DNA of 64,000 bases from Streptomyces mutabilis (GTDB lineage Bacteria; Actinomycetota; Actinomycetes; Streptomycetales; Streptomycetaceae), in the NCBI RefSeq assembly GCF_014649815.1, contig NZ_BMTT01000024.1, positions 1 to 64,000 of the forward strand. The letters are read 5' to 3'. The notes beneath the pieces are model-generated. The model searched no databases. It was not told the DNA's origin and saw only the letters and a program-made list of their open reading frames with translations. Positions 45,449 through 54,974 of this stretch are shown here, piece by piece; position 1 is the stretch's first letter; the number at the start of each line of letters is the position of its first letter. Made by a program: the position numbers and the translations under genes.

Positions 45449-45958
45449 TCACAGGTGCAGAAGCATCCGGCTGTTGCCCAGGGTGTTCGGTTTCACTCGT
45501 TCGAGACCCAGGAACTCCGCGACACCCTCGTCATAGGAACGCAGCAGCTCCGCGTAGACATCCCTGTCGACGGGCGTCTCCCCGATCTCGACGAAGCCGT
45601 GCTTGGCGAAGAAGTCCACTTCGAAGGTCAGGCAGAAAACGCGGCGAACACCGAGCCAGCGCGCGGTGTCCAGCAACTTCTCCAGCAACCGGTGCCCGAC
45701 GCCGAAGCCCTTGAGGCCGGGCTTCACCGCGAGAGTCCGCACTTCCGCGAGGTCTTCCCACATGACGTGCAGGGCGCCGCAGCCGACTACCTCGGCGTTG
45801 TCGTCCCGTTCCGCGACCCAGAACTCCTGGAGGCTCTCGTAAAGCGTCACCATCGCTTTGTCGAGCAGGATGCGGTCGCGTACGTACGTGTCGAGGAGCC
45901 GGCGCACGTCCGGGACATCGCTGGTGCGGGCCCGCCGGACGGTGATGGCTTTTGACAT
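45449..45958 (-). CDS. argA: Amino-acid N-acetyltransferase (short N-acetylglutamate synthase, GNAT)
   Basis: A 169-aa single-domain GNAT enzyme. Motif A is VRTLAVKPGLKGFGVGHRLLEKLLDTARWLGVRRVFCLTFEVDFFAKHGF, where the Q/RxxGxG-like turn binds acetyl-CoA. It matches the short actinobacterial N-acetylglutamate synthases such as Mycobacterium tuberculosis Rv2747, which start arginine synthesis without the kinase-like domain of E. coli ArgA. The assignment rests on overall resemblance, so the confidence in substrate is moderate. It lies 9 nt downstream of the BlaI-type gene. Confidence 0.82.
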   Translation of the reverse strand: MSKAITVRRARTSDVPDVRRLLDTYVRDRILLDKAMVTLYESLQEFWVAERDDNAEVVGCGALHVMWEDLAEVRTLAVKPGLKGFGVGHRLLEKLLDTARWLGVRRVFCLTFEVDFFAKHGFVEIGETPVDRDVYAELLRSYDEGVAEFLGLERVKPNTLGNSRMLLHL

Positions 45959-45967
45959 GTGTGGACG

Positions 45968-46390
45968 CTATCGCTCGCCCGCGTCCGGTACCGAACCGGG
46001 GTTGGGCGCGGGGGTATCCGGCGGGGTATCCGGTCCCTGCACGATGCGGATGGCGTCTCTGAGTGCCTGGCGCTGTTCCTCGCTCATCATGCCGAAGAAG
46101 GCGATGAGGGCGGCGGCCGGGTTGTCGCTCTGGGACCAAGCGTCGTTCATCAGCGCGGCGGCGTAGGCGGCGCGGGTGGAGACCGCCTCATATCGATAGG
46201 CCCGGCCTTCCGCCTCGCGGCGCACCCAGCCCTTCTGATGGAGATTGTCCAAGACGGTCATCACCGTGGTGTAGGCGATGGACCGTTCCTGCTGCAGATC
46301 TTCCAGGACTTCTCGAACGGTCACCGGGCGGTTCCACTTCCACACCCTCGTCATGACCGCGTCTTCGAGTTCTCCCAATGGGCGAGGCAC
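45968..46390 (-). CDS. BlaI/MecI/CopY-family transcriptional repressor
   Basis: A 140-aa winged-helix repressor: PLGELEDAVMTRVWKWNRPVTVREVLEDL, then AYTTVMTVLDNLHQKGWVRREAEGRAYRYEAV, the BlaI DNA-recognition region. Most family members pair with a BlaR1-like metalloprotease receptor, which would cleave the repressor; no such gene is next to it here. It starts at GTG 46390 and precedes the acetyltransferase gene in what looks like one unit. Confidence 0.88.
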   Translation of the reverse strand: MPRPLGELEDAVMTRVWKWNRPVTVREVLEDLQQERSIAYTTVMTVLDNLHQKGWVRREAEGRAYRYEAVSTRAAYAAALMNDAWSQSDNPAAALIAFFGMMSEEQRQALRDAIRIVQGPDTPPDTPAPNPGSVPDAGER

Positions 46391-46565
46391 GCTTCGAACG
46401 ATAGTGGGAGATCCGGGTCACGGCGTGTCGGAACGGGCCGGACGTGCATCTTCGGCCGCAATCGGGTGCGAAAGGGGTGAGGAGAGCGGCGTACGACTCC
46501 CCGGGATCGTCGCGGGGAGCCGTACGCGGGCCGGCCGGGGCGCGGAGTGGAGCGGGCGACGCCAG

Positions 46566-46742
46566 TCAGGCTTCGGGGCGGGCGGACGGCCGGGCGCCCT
46601 CCGCCCGCGCGAGGGCGGCGTCGACGGCCGCGTCCTCCTTGGCCTTGTTGGCGCCGCCCTGGGTCTTCACGATCACCCTGATCACGCCGATGAAGAACAC
46701 GGCCATGACGGCCGGGGGCAGGAGCGCGGAGACGTAGTCCAT
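46566..46742 (-). CDS. 58-aa membrane protein, conserved small ORF
   Basis: ATG 46742 to TGA 46566 encodes 58 residues. MDYVSALLPPAVMAVFFIGV is a single membrane helix; then come a short basic stretch (IRVIVKTQGG) and an acidic/Ala-rich amphipathic tail (NKAKEDAAVDAALARAEG). Codon usage is strongly Streptomyces-like. It lies 23 nt downstream of the 218-aa hypothetical gene on the same strand. I know a gene of this size and type at this place in S. coelicolor (near SCO3378). The function is unknown. Confidence 0.8.
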   Translation of the reverse strand: MDYVSALLPPAVMAVFFIGVIRVIVKTQGGANKAKEDAAVDAALARAEGARPSARPEA

Positions 46743-46765
46743 GGATCCAGGGTAGCCAGGCCGTG

Positions 46766-47422
46766 TCAGATGGCCGCGAGGTGGTGCCGGGACTCGGGTG
46801 CGGGCGGGGCCGGCTTGCGGCGGGGGAACACCTCGCCGGGGGTGGGGACGGGCCGCTTGGGGGCGGTCGGCTTCGGGGCCGGCTTCGGGGCGGGCTCCTG
46901 TGCGGGCTTCCGCGGCGGGTCCTGCGCGGGCTTCTTGTCGGACTGCCGGCCGCCGGGGAGGGCGAGGAGGAGGCGGGTGCCGGTGCGGGTGCGGGCGGCC
47001 GGGAGGGTGACCGTGGGGGCGGGCGTCGCCGGTGACGCCGCGGGCACCGTGGGCGCCGCGTGTGTGCAGCGGGCCAGGAGGGCGGCGGCGGCGGGGTTGC
47101 CGCGCAGGGCGCCGAGGGCTGCCAGGTCGTCCGCGTCCGGGCGGTGTCCGGACGCCAGCGCCTCGTCCAGGAGTGCGAGGTAGCCGGTGGCAGTGCCGGG
47201 CAGGGCGGCGCGGTAGCGGGCGAGGTCGGCCACCAGGAAGGCACGCAGCCTGGCGCTCTCGCGCATCGCCTCGTCCAGCGACTCCGCGAGGTGGAGACAG
47301 TCCTGCGCCTCCTGTGCCGAGACGGGGCTGGACTTGAGGGCGAGGGCGAGGGCACGGCGGAGCACACGCAGCTCCTGAGCACCGAACGCCATGCCGCCGC
47401 GGGATCCGTAGGGCGTGGGCAT
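46766..47422 (-). CDS. Conserved hypothetical protein with helical N-terminal and Pro/Lys-rich C-terminal region
   Basis: A 218-aa protein. Residues 14-115 are an all-helical domain (AQELRVLRRALALALKSS, AQDCLHLAESLDEAMRESARLRAFLVADLARYRAAL). The C-terminal ~90 residues are Pro/Lys/Ala-rich with a PAQEPAPKPAPKPTAPK repeat. No membrane segment or signal is seen. I recognise no family beyond Streptomyces. It likely forms an operon with the 58-aa membrane protein gene downstream. Confidence 0.7.
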   Translation of the reverse strand: MPTPYGSRGGMAFGAQELRVLRRALALALKSSPVSAQEAQDCLHLAESLDEAMRESARLRAFLVADLARYRAALPGTATGYLALLDEALASGHRPDADDLAALGALRGNPAAAALLARCTHAAPTVPAASPATPAPTVTLPAARTRTGTRLLLALPGGRQSDKKPAQDPPRKPAQEPAPKPAPKPTAPKRPVPTPGEVFPRRKPAPPAPESRHHLAAI

Positions 47423-47606
47423 GCGGTGACGATACGCGCTAATCGGACAAACACGGCATAGGGGGTGGGGTGTGGCGCTGCCCGTCCCCTTCCCGGCGTA
47501 CGCGACCGGCCGTCGTGGCCGCGGGCACTCGTGCCCCCCGGTGCCCTGAGGGCCTCCGGGGCCCCCGGGACGGCAGGGACACCTCCCGCGACCACTACGA
47601 CCCGCT

Positions 47607-47629
47607 CCCCGGCGCCACCCGCGCCGGGG
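47607..47629 (-). terminator. Hairpin terminator of the coaX operon
   Basis: CCCCGGCGC-CACCC-GCGCCGGGG is a perfect 9-bp stem with a 5-nt loop, 7 nt downstream of the coaX stop codon. Confidence 0.75.
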
Positions 47630-47635
47630 CGCCGG

Positions 47636-48433
47636 CTACAGGCGGGACACGTTCCGCTCGTACACCAGGCGGAGCCCCATAAGGGTCAGCCACGGCTCGT
47701 GTTCGTCGATGACCGAGGACTCGCCCAGCACCATCGGCGCCAGCCCGCCCGTCGCGATCACCGTCACGTCGTCCGGGTCGTCGGCCAGCTCGCGGGCCAT
47801 GCGGTTGACGACGCCGTCGACCTGGCCCGCGAAGCCGTAGATGATGCCGGACTGCATCGCCTCGACCGTGTTCTTGCCGATCACGCTGCGGGGACGGGCG
47901 ACCTCGATCTTGCGGAGCTGGGCGCCCTTGACGCCGAGTGCCTCCACCGAGATCTCGATGCCGGGGGCGATGACCCCGCCGATGTACTCCCCGCGCGCGC
48001 TGACCGCGTCGAACGTCGTCGCCGTGCCGAAGTCCACGACGATCGCCGGACCGCCGTAGAGCTCGACCGCGGCGACCGCGTTGATGATGCGGTCGGCGCC
48101 GACCTCCTTGGGGTTGTCGGTGAGGATGGGGACGCCCGTCTTGACGCCGGGTTCGACGAGGACCGCGGGGACGTCGCCGTAGTAGCGGCGGGTGACCTCG
48201 CGGAGCTCGTGCAGGACCGAGGGGACCGTCGCGCAGATGGCGATGCCGTCGATGCCGTCGCCCAGTTCGTCGCCGAGGAGCGGGTGCATGCCCATCAGGC
48301 CCTGGAGGAGGACCGCGAGCTCGTCGGCCGTGCGGCGCGAGTCCGTGGAGATGCGCCAGTGCTCGACGATGTCCTCGCCGTCGAAGAGGCCCAGGACGGT
48401 GTGCGTGTTGCCTACGTCGATCGTCAGCAGCAT
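47636..48433 (-). CDS. coaX: Type III pantothenate kinase
   Basis: A 265-aa ASKHA-fold kinase for the first step from pantothenate to CoA. The phosphate loop is LLTIDVGNTHTVLGLFDG, the catalytic Asp lies in NPKEVGADRIINAVAA, and the second loop is AIVVDFGTATTFD; then GGVIAPGIEISVEAL and ATGGLAP. Type III enzymes are not feedback-inhibited by CoA. It is the last gene of the operon, 5 nt after nadC. Confidence 0.95.
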   Translation of the reverse strand: MLLTIDVGNTHTVLGLFDGEDIVEHWRISTDSRRTADELAVLLQGLMGMHPLLGDELGDGIDGIAICATVPSVLHELREVTRRYYGDVPAVLVEPGVKTGVPILTDNPKEVGADRIINAVAAVELYGGPAIVVDFGTATTFDAVSARGEYIGGVIAPGIEISVEALGVKGAQLRKIEVARPRSVIGKNTVEAMQSGIIYGFAGQVDGVVNRMARELADDPDDVTVIATGGLAPMVLGESSVIDEHEPWLTLMGLRLVYERNVSRL

Positions 48434-48438
48434 GGGTT

Positions 48439-49419
48439 CTACTCCGCCGCTCGCAGGTCCAGGCCGATGTCCAGGATGCGGGAGCTGTGGGTGAGGGCAC
48501 CCACGGCCAGGTAGTCGACGCCCGTGGCGGCGTACGCCTTGGCGTTGTCGAGGGTCAGACGGCCCGACGCCTCCAGGGCGGCCCGGCCGGCGACCAGGGC
48601 GACCGCCTCCTCGCACTCCGAGGGGGTGAAGTTGTCCAGGAGGATCAGGTCGGCGCCCGCGTCGAGGACCTCGCGGAGCTGGTGCAGGGTGTCGACCTCG
48701 ACCTCGATGGGGACGTCCGGGAAACGCTCGCGGACGGCTTGGAAGGCCGCTGCCACGCCGCCGGCCGCGACCACGTGGTTGTCCTTGACCAGGGCCGCGT
48801 CCGAGAGGGACATGCGGTGGTTGACGCCGCCGCCGCAGCGGACCGCGAACTTCTCCAGGCTGCGCAGGCCGGGGGTCGTCTTGCGGGTGTCCCGGACCTT
48901 CGCCTTCGTGCCGTCCAGGACGTCCGCCCACGCGCGCGTGGCGGTCGCGATGCCCGACAGGCGGCACAGGAGGTTCAGCGCGCTGCGTTCGGCGGTGAGG
49001 AGGTCGCGGGTGCGGGTGGTGACGGAGAGGAGCTTCTGCTCCGCTTCGACGCGGTCGCCGTCCTCCACGTGGCGTTCCACCTCGAACTCGTCCGTGCAGA
49101 CGACCGAGAGGACCGCCTCGGCGACCCTGAGGCCCGCGACGACGCCCGGCTCGCGGGCCGTGAAGTCGGCGGTCGCCACGGCGTCCTCGGGGATGGTCGC
49201 GACCGTCGTGACGTCCACGCCGCCCGCCAGGTCCTCCTGGACGGCCAGGTTCGCGAGGTCCTCGACCTCGATCGGGTCGAGTCCGGAGTCCAGGAGGAGT
49301 GCCGCGAGGGCCGGGTCGAGGCCGCACTCCATGTAGGTCTCGTCGTCAGTGTCCGCGCCGCAGGCGCAGCCGTCGCCGCAGCCTCCGCCGGAGGCGAGGG
49401 GAAGGTCGGGGGTGTTCAC
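48439..49419 (-). CDS. nadC: Nicotinate-nucleotide pyrophosphorylase (quinolinate phosphoribosyltransferase)
   Basis: A 326-aa QPRTase that converts quinolinate and PRPP to nicotinate mononucleotide. Signature stretches are DLTAERSALNLLCRLSGIAT, RDTRKTTPGLR, RCGGGVNHRMSLSD and VEVDTLHQLREVLDAGADLILLDNF. An N-terminal Gly/Cys-rich tail (GGGCGDGCACGAD) precedes the core and is unusual; it may bind metal or be disordered. The start could be GTG 49428 (overlapping the nadB stop) or GTG 49419; I used 49419, where AGGAG has better spacing. Confidence 0.94.
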   Translation of the reverse strand: MNTPDLPLASGGGCGDGCACGADTDDETYMECGLDPALAALLLDSGLDPIEVEDLANLAVQEDLAGGVDVTTVATIPEDAVATADFTAREPGVVAGLRVAEAVLSVVCTDEFEVERHVEDGDRVEAEQKLLSVTTRTRDLLTAERSALNLLCRLSGIATATRAWADVLDGTKAKVRDTRKTTPGLRSLEKFAVRCGGGVNHRMSLSDAALVKDNHVVAAGGVAAAFQAVRERFPDVPIEVEVDTLHQLREVLDAGADLILLDNFTPSECEEAVALVAGRAALEASGRLTLDNAKAYAATGVDYLAVGALTHSSRILDIGLDLRAAE

Positions 49420-49424
49420 TGCTG

Positions 49425-51158
49425 TCACTGCTCCTGGGGGCGCTGCGTCGGCTGGGGAGTGGGGGTCGTCGGGGGGAATTCTGGCGTGTCCGTGGTGTGC
49501 ACGGCGAGGGTGCGGTCCGGGTTCAGGCGTACGACGATGTGGCGGCGCCACCTCGTGTCGTCGCGGTCGGCCCGGTCCTCGCGCCAGTGGCAGCCGCGGG
49601 TCTCCTCGCGCCGTGCCGCCGCCGCCACCAGGACGCGGGCCACACAGAGGAGGTTGGTGGCCTCCCACGCGTCCACGCCCGGTTCGGACGTCTTGCCGTG
49701 CTCGTGCAGGGCTTCGCGGGCCTCGGCGTGCAGGTGGTGGAGCCGGTCCGCCGCGCGGGTGAGCGATTCCGCCGAGCGCAGGACACCGGCGCCCTCGGTC
49801 ATGATCCGCTGGATGGTCAGGCGGGACTCGGGCGGGAGGAGGGGGTGCTCGGGCCGTTCGCGGAGCGGGAGGGCGGCCGGTACGCGCGCGTGCAGGGTGC
49901 CTTCCGCGTGGGCCGTCGCTATGTCGGCGGCGATGCGCTCCGCGTAGACCAGTCCTTCGAGGAGGGAGTTGGAGGCCAGGCGGTTGGCGCCGTGCACGCC
50001 CGTGCAGGCGACCTCGCCGCACGCGTACAGGCCGGGGACCGTGGTGCGGCCCGAGGCGTCGGTGCGGACGCCGCCGGAGGCGTAGTGGGCGGCCGGGGCG
50101 ACCGGGATCGGCTCGGTGACCGGGTCGATGCCGTGCGCACGGCAGGCGGCGAGGATCGTGGGGAAGCGGTTCTCCCACATTTCGGCGCCGAAGTGGCGGG
50201 CGTCGAGGTACATGTGCTCGGCGTTCCGCTGCTGCATGCGGCGCGTGATGCCCTTGGCGACGATGTCCCGGGGGGCGAGTTCCGCGAGTTCGTGCTGTCC
50301 CCGCATGAAGCGCACGCCGTCGGCGTCCACCAGGTGGGCGCCCTCGCCGCGCACGGCCTCCGAGACCAGGGGCTGCTGGCCCTCCGCGTCCGGGCCGAGG
50401 AAGAGGACCGTGGGGTGGAACTGGACGAACTCCAGGTCGCTGACCTCGGCGCCCGCGCGGAGGGCGAGTGCCACGCCGTCGCCCGTGGAGACGGCGGGGT
50501 TCGTCGTGGCCGAGAAGACCTGGCCCATGCCACCGGTCGCGAGGACCACGGCGGGGGCGTGCACCGCCCCCACGCCGTCGTGCTGGCCCTCGCCCATGAC
50601 GTGCAGGGTGACGCCGGCGGTGCGGCCGTCGGCGTCCGTGAGGAGGTCGAGGACGAGGGCGTTCTCGACGGTACGGACGTCGCGCGCGCGGACCGCCCCG
50701 ACCAGCGCGCGGGAGATCTCCGCACCGGTGGCGTCGCCGCCCGCGTGGGCGATGCGGCGGCGGTGGTGGCCGCCCTCGCGGGTGAGGGCCAGGCCGCCCT
50801 CGGTGGACTCGTCGAAGTGCGCGCCGGTCGCGATGAGGCGGCGTACGGCGTCCGGGCCCTCGGTGACCAGGATGCGGACCGCCTCCTCGTCGCACAGTCC
50901 GGCGCCGGCGACCAGGGTGTCGTCCAGGTGCTGCTCGGGGGTGTCGCCCTCGCCGAGGGCCGCCGCGATGCCGCCCTGGGCCCAGCGCGTGGAGCCGTCG
51001 TCGAGGCGGGCCTTGGTGACGACGACCGTCCGCAGGCCCGCGGCCTCGCAGCGCAGGGCCGCGGTGAGGCCGGCGACGCCGGAGCCGACGACCACCACGT
51101 CCGCGGCGATGGCCCAGCCCGGCGCCGGGGCGTGCAGTCGTATGCCTGTGCTGGTCAC
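49425..51158 (-). CDS. nadB: L-aspartate oxidase
   Basis: A 577-aa flavoenzyme making iminoaspartate, the first step of de novo NAD synthesis. The FAD-binding motif [22 protein letters not shown] is at the N terminus. [20 protein letters not shown]-like [29 protein letters not shown] and [28 protein letters not shown] are family signatures. The GTG at 51158 overlaps the panC stop (GTGA). nadA is not in this window and must be elsewhere. Confidence 0.95.
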   Translation of the reverse strand: MTSTGIRLHAPAPGWAIAADVVVVGSGVAGLTAALRCEAAGLRTVVVTKARLDDGSTRWAQGGIAAALGEGDTPEQHLDDTLVAGAGLCDEEAVRILVTEGPDAVRRLIATGAHFDESTEGGLALTREGGHHRRRIAHAGGDATGAEISRALVGAVRARDVRTVENALVLDLLTDADGRTAGVTLHVMGEGQHDGVGAVHAPAVVLATGGMGQVFSATTNPAVSTGDGVALALRAGAEVSDLEFVQFHPTVLFLGPDAEGQQPLVSEAVRGEGAHLVDADGVRFMRGQHELAELAPRDIVAKGITRRMQQRNAEHMYLDARHFGAEMWENRFPTILAACRAHGIDPVTEPIPVAPAAHYASGGVRTDASGRTTVPGLYACGEVACTGVHGANRLASNSLLEGLVYAERIAADIATAHAEGTLHARVPAALPLRERPEHPLLPPESRLTIQRIMTEGAGVLRSAESLTRAADRLHHLHAEAREALHEHGKTSEPGVDAWEATNLLCVARVLVAAAARREETRGCHWREDRADRDDTRWRRHIVVRLNPDRTLAVHTTDTPEFPPTTPTPQPTQRPQEQ

Positions 51159-52156
51159 GAGGCGGCTCCGAAGGTGAGGGGTACGTTGTCGATCAGCCGG
51201 GTCGCGCCGACCCGGGCCGCGACGGCGAGGACGGCGTCGCCGGTGTGGTCGTCGCCGATCTCGGTGAAGTCGGACGGGTCGACCAGGGCGAGGTAGTCCA
51301 ACTCCAGCGGGGGGTCCAGGCGGGCGGCGTCGTCGAGCACGAGGCGGGCGGCGGCGCGTACGGCCCCCGGGGTGCCAGGGGTCGCGTGCGAGACGGCGTG
51401 GGCGTCGGCCGCCGCGCGGGACTCGCCCAGGGCGCTCAGCGCCTCGGCACGCGCGTGCGGGGCGGGCACCTCGCGGGCCCGCGCGCGCAGCGCCTCCTGG
51501 GCGGCGTGCCGGTCTAGGCCGGCGAACAGCGCCTGGGAGAGGGCGAGGGCGGTGCGGCGCTCCCGGGGCGAGAGGTAGCGGTTGCGGCTGGAGAGGGCCA
51601 GGCCGTCGTCCTCCCGCACGGTGGGGACGCCGACGATGTCCACGCCGAAGTTCAGGTCGCGGACCATGCGGCGGATCACGGCGAGCTGCTGGGCGTCCTT
51701 CTGGCCGTAGAGCGCGAGGTCCGGGCGGGTGAGGTGGAGGAGCTTGGCGACGACGGTCAGCATCCCGTCGAAGTGGCCGGGGCGCGAGGCGCCCTCCAGG
51801 CGTTCGCCCATGGGGCCGGCGGTGACTCGCACCTGGGGTTCGCCACCCGGGTAGACCTCGTCGACGGCAGGGGCGAAGACGGCGTCGGCGCCCGCCCGGC
51901 CGGCGATCTCCAGGTCGGCGTCCAGGGTGCGCGGGTAGCGGTCGAGGTCCTCTCCGGCACCGAACTGCAGCGGGTTGACGAAGACGGTGGCGACGACCTC
52001 GCCGTCCGGGCCGACGAGGTCGCGCGCCGTGCGGATCAGCGTGGCGTGGCCCTCGTGCAGGGCGCCCATGGTCATCACGACGGCCCGGCGGCCGTGCCGC
52101 ACGCGCGCGTGCAGTTCGTCGGCCGTGCGCAGCAGGACGGGCGTGGTGGTGGTCAT
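51155..52156 (-). CDS. panC: Pantothenate synthetase (pantoate-beta-alanine ligase)
   Basis: A 333-aa ATP-dependent ligase. [18 protein letters not shown] is the HIGH-like ATP motif, [18 protein letters not shown] binds pantoate, and [20 protein letters not shown] and [16 protein letters not shown] complete the signature. An insertion of about 40 residues around 200-240 is longer than in E. coli PanC. Its ATG overlaps the stop of the DUF2520 gene upstream, and its stop overlaps the nadB start, so three products are translationally coupled. Confidence 0.95.
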   Translation of the reverse strand: MTTTTPVLLRTADELHARVRHGRRAVVMTMGALHEGHATLIRTARDLVGPDGEVVATVFVNPLQFGAGEDLDRYPRTLDADLEIAGRAGADAVFAPAVDEVYPGGEPQVRVTAGPMGERLEGASRPGHFDGMLTVVAKLLHLTRPDLALYGQKDAQQLAVIRRMVRDLNFGVDIVGVPTVREDDGLALSSRNRYLSPRERRTALALSQALFAGLDRHAAQEALRARAREVPAPHARAEALSALGESRAAADAHAVSHATPGTPGAVRAAARLVLDDAARLDPPLELDYLALVDPSDFTEIGDDHTGDAVLAVAARVGATRLIDNVPLTFGAAS

Positions 52157-53172
52157 CGGGCGTCTCCCTCGGTGCCGTCGGTGCCGTCGGTGCCTGTGGT
52201 CCCGCCACCGTCGTCGGTCGGGGAGGGGTCGCCCGTCGTGCCGTGGGGACCGCCGGTCGCGCCGGGTCCGGTTCCGTCGGCGAGCACCCCGAGGAGGTCC
52301 TCGGCGAGTTCGGTCCTCAGCAGGCCGTGGTCCAGGGCCCGGTCGGCGGTCGCACGGGCCATCGCCACGTAGCCGGCGACCGCCTGCGGGGCGTGTGCGC
52401 GCAGCTCCTCGATGTGCGCGGCCACCGTGCCCGCGTCCCCGCGCGCGACGGGGCCGGTGAGGGCCGCGTCGCCGGAGCGCAGGGCGTTGTCGAGGGCGGC
52501 ACCCAGCAGCGGGCCGAGCATCCGGTCGGGGGCCTCGACGCCGGCCGTGCGCAGCAGCTCCATGGACTGGGCGACCAGGGTGACCAGGTGGTTGGCGCCG
52601 AGGGCGAGCGCGGCGTGGTAGAGCGGGCGCCGCTCCTCGGCGATCCACTCGGGCTCGCCGCCCATCTCGATGACCAAAGCCTCGGCGGCCAGCCGCAGCT
52701 CCTCGGGCGCGGTGACGCCGAAGGAGCAGCCGGCCAGGCGCTGGACGTCCACGGGGGTGCCGGTGAAGGTCATCGCCGGGTGCAGGGCGAGCGGCAGGGC
52801 GCCCGCGCGCAGGGCGGGGTCCAGGACCCTCGCGCCGTACCGCCCGGAGGTGTGCACGAGCAGCTGGCCCGGTCGCACCGCCCCCGTCTCGGCGAGCCCG
52901 GTGACCAGCCCCGGCAGGGCGTCGTCGGGAACGGTCAGGAGGACCAGTTCGGCGCGCTGGAGGACTTCGGCGGGCGCGACGATCGGCACGTCGGGCAGCA
53001 GCGCCGCGGCGCGCCGTCTGGAGGCGTCGGAGACCCCGGAGACGGCCACCGGGCGGTGCCCGGCGAGCTGGAGCGACGCGGCCAGCGCGGGGCCCACGCG
53101 TCCGGCGCCGACGACGCCTACGGTGAGCCGCGCGGGGCGGTCCTTGGGGTCTGGCTGTGGGGTTGTGTTCAC
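52153..53172 (-). CDS. Rossmann-fold plus DUF2520 protein, candidate ketopantoate reductase
   Basis: A 339-aa dehydrogenase-like protein. The dinucleotide-binding motif [21 protein letters not shown] is followed by [15 protein letters not shown]. The DUF2520 half has [28 protein letters not shown] and [29 protein letters not shown] Gly/Thr/Asp-rich tail ends the protein. It is the first gene of the panC-nadB-nadC-coaX operon. Its fold and place next to panC suggest it supplies pantoate by reducing ketopantoate, but this is inference; no PanE motif is seen. Confidence 0.85.
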   Translation of the reverse strand: MNTTPQPDPKDRPARLTVGVVGAGRVGPALAASLQLAGHRPVAVSGVSDASRRRAAALLPDVPIVAPAEVLQRAELVLLTVPDDALPGLVTGLAETGAVRPGQLLVHTSGRYGARVLDPALRAGALPLALHPAMTFTGTPVDVQRLAGCSFGVTAPEELRLAAEALVIEMGGEPEWIAEERRPLYHAALALGANHLVTLVAQSMELLRTAGVEAPDRMLGPLLGAALDNALRSGDAALTGPVARGDAGTVAAHIEELRAHAPQAVAGYVAMARATADRALDHGLLRTELAEDLLGVLADGTGPGATGGPHGTTGDPSPTDDGGGTTGTDGTDGTEGDAR

Positions 53173-53381
53173 GCGACGGCGGCCTTCCCGTTCCAGTCCG
53201 CTCGGGGTACCGGACGATTTCTCGTCATGTTAACGCGATTGGTTCGGGGCACGTCCGGTCGTCCACAGGCTGTGGGTTTCCGCAGGGCGGCCGGACACAC
53301 CCGGCGGCGCGTGCCGGACCGTGGGGAAACCCGGGTGACCGGCCGTGGACCCACGCGGCGTGATCCCGGCATGATCCCGGC

Positions 53382-54548
53382 ATGAGCGATACGGCAGAGC
53401 AGACCGAACCGGCCGAGGAACGGCGCCGGCGACTGCGTCTACGACGCGTGGCGGCCCACCGCGAGGCGCGGCGCGTGCTGGCGCGCCCGGGTTTCGCCAC
53501 GACCCTGCGGCAGCGCATGGCCCTGCTGGACGACGCCGCCGCGCTGTACGACCTCGACGAGCCCTCCGACATGTACGGCAACGGCATCGTGGCGGCGCTG
53601 GAGGAGAGGACCGCCGCCCTGCTCGGCACCGAGGCCGCCGCCTTCTTCCCGACGGGCACCATGGCCCAGCAGGTGGCCCTGCGCTGCTGGGCGGGCCGCA
53701 CCGGCAACCCGGCCGTCGCGCTGCACGGGCTGAGCCATCCCGAGGTGCACGAGCGCGACGCCTTCAGCCGGGTCGGCGGACTGCGTCCGGTGCGGCTGAC
53801 GGACGAAGCCCGGCAGCCGACCGCCGACGAGGTGCGCGGTTTCGAGGAACCGTTCGGCGCTCTGATGCTGGAACTGCCGCTCAGGGACGCCGGTTTCCAG
53901 CTGCCCACCTGGGACGAGCTGACCGAGGTCGTCGAGGCGGCGCGGGAGCGCGACGCGGTGGTCCACTTCGACGGGGCCCGCCTGTGGGAGTGCACCGTCC
54001 GCTTCGGCCGCCCGCTCGCCGAGATCGCCGGCCTGGCGGACAGCGTGTACGTCTCGTTCTACAAGTCCCTCAAGGGCTACGGCGGTGCCGCACTGGCCGG
54101 TCCCCGGACGCTGGTCGAGGAGGCGAAGGCCTGGCGGCACCGGTACGGCGGCCTGCTGTTCCAGCAGTTCCCCACGGTGCTGTCCGCGCTGGCCGGACTG
54201 GAGCGCGAGCTGCCCCGGCTGCCCGAGTACGTGGCCCACGCGCGCGTGGTGGCCGCCGCGTTGCGCGGAGGCTTCGCGGCGGCCGGGCTCCCGTGGGCGC
54301 GCGTGCACCCCGAGGTGCCGCACACCCACGAGTTCCAGGTCTGGCTGCCCTGTGACGCCGACGACGCGGGCGAGGCCGCGCTGCGGCAGGGCGAGGAGAC
54401 CGGGACGATGCTCTTCTCCCGGCCCTGGGACTCGCGCGGTCCGGGGATCGCCTTCACCGAGGTCGGGGTGGAGTCGGCGGGCCTGGAGTGGACGGCCGCC
54501 GACGTCAAGGCGGCGGTCACCGACTTCGCGGCCAGGCTGAGGGCCTGA
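53382..54548 (+). CDS. PLP-dependent beta-eliminating lyase / threonine aldolase-like protein
   Basis: A 388-aa fold-type I PLP enzyme of the low-specificity threonine aldolase family. Substrate and cofactor stretches are DEPSDMYGNGIVAALEERTAALLG, FFPTGTMAQQVAL, VHFDGARLWE (Asp contacting the pyridine N) and SFYKSLKGYGG, where Lys forms the Schiff base. An N-terminal Arg-rich ~35-residue extension is unusual. It could cleave L-allo-threonine to glycine and acetaldehyde. The ATG sits in a short repeat (ATGATCCCGGC twice). Confidence 0.85.
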   Translation: MSDTAEQTEPAEERRRRLRLRRVAAHREARRVLARPGFATTLRQRMALLDDAAALYDLDEPSDMYGNGIVAALEERTAALLGTEAAAFFPTGTMAQQVALRCWAGRTGNPAVALHGLSHPEVHERDAFSRVGGLRPVRLTDEARQPTADEVRGFEEPFGALMLELPLRDAGFQLPTWDELTEVVEAARERDAVVHFDGARLWECTVRFGRPLAEIAGLADSVYVSFYKSLKGYGGAALAGPRTLVEEAKAWRHRYGGLLFQQFPTVLSALAGLERELPRLPEYVAHARVVAAALRGGFAAAGLPWARVHPEVPHTHEFQVWLPCDADDAGEAALRQGEETGTMLFSRPWDSRGPGIAFTEVGVESAGLEWTAADVKAAVTDFAARLRA

Positions 54549-54597
54549 CCGGCCGTGACCTGGGGTCGGCCCCGGGGCTGCCCGCGCGGCCCCGGGT

Positions 54598-54813
54598 TCA
54601 GCCCAGGGCGCGCGGCCGCAGGGACCACCACCGGCGCAGGGCCCGCCGCAAGCGGCCGTGCGCGGGGCGGCCGGCGAGCACGGCCTGGAACCGGCGGCGG
54701 TCGCGCCACTCGCCCACGACCTGCCGGTCCCGGGTGCCGGGCGCCGGCGGCGCGGGCTCGCCGAGCTGCCGGGCGCGGTAGGTGTCGAGGAGGTACTGCT
54801 GCGTGAGGCTCAT
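54598..54813 (-). CDS. Small Arg-rich protein, unknown function
   Basis: A 71-aa protein starting MSLTQQYLLDTYRARQLGEP, with a very basic tail (AHGRLRRALRRWWSLRPR). ATG 54813 follows GGAGGAAGG, a strong ribosome binding site, which is the main support for it. Similar small proteins occur across Streptomyces. It is divergent from the ArsR gene and may share the palindromic operator at 54912-54938. Confidence 0.7.
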   Translation of the reverse strand: MSLTQQYLLDTYRARQLGEPAPPAPGTRDRQVVGEWRDRRRFQAVLAGRPAHGRLRRALRRWWSLRPRALG

Positions 54814-54911
54814 GGCGGATCGCCTTCCTCCAGGGGGACGGAGGAGTGGGAAGTCGGGCTCCGCGGCTGCCCCGTGGCTCCGGACTGCGCCGCGGGGGAG
54901 GCGGCAGTCCC

Positions 54912-54938
54912 GTCGATTGACGGCGGCGGTCAATCGAC
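54912..54938. promoter_or_regulatory. ArsR-type operator (10-bp perfect inverted repeat)
   Basis: GTCGATTGAC-N7-GTCAATCGAC is a perfect 10-bp inverted repeat, 37 nt upstream of the ArsR start and ~100 nt upstream of the small divergent gene. It embeds TTGAC, a -35-like element. ArsR repressors usually bind such imperfect or perfect dyads over their own promoter. Confidence 0.8.
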
Positions 54939-54974
54939 GTCGGCGTTGTCAGTGGCGGGATGCACCATGAGGAC

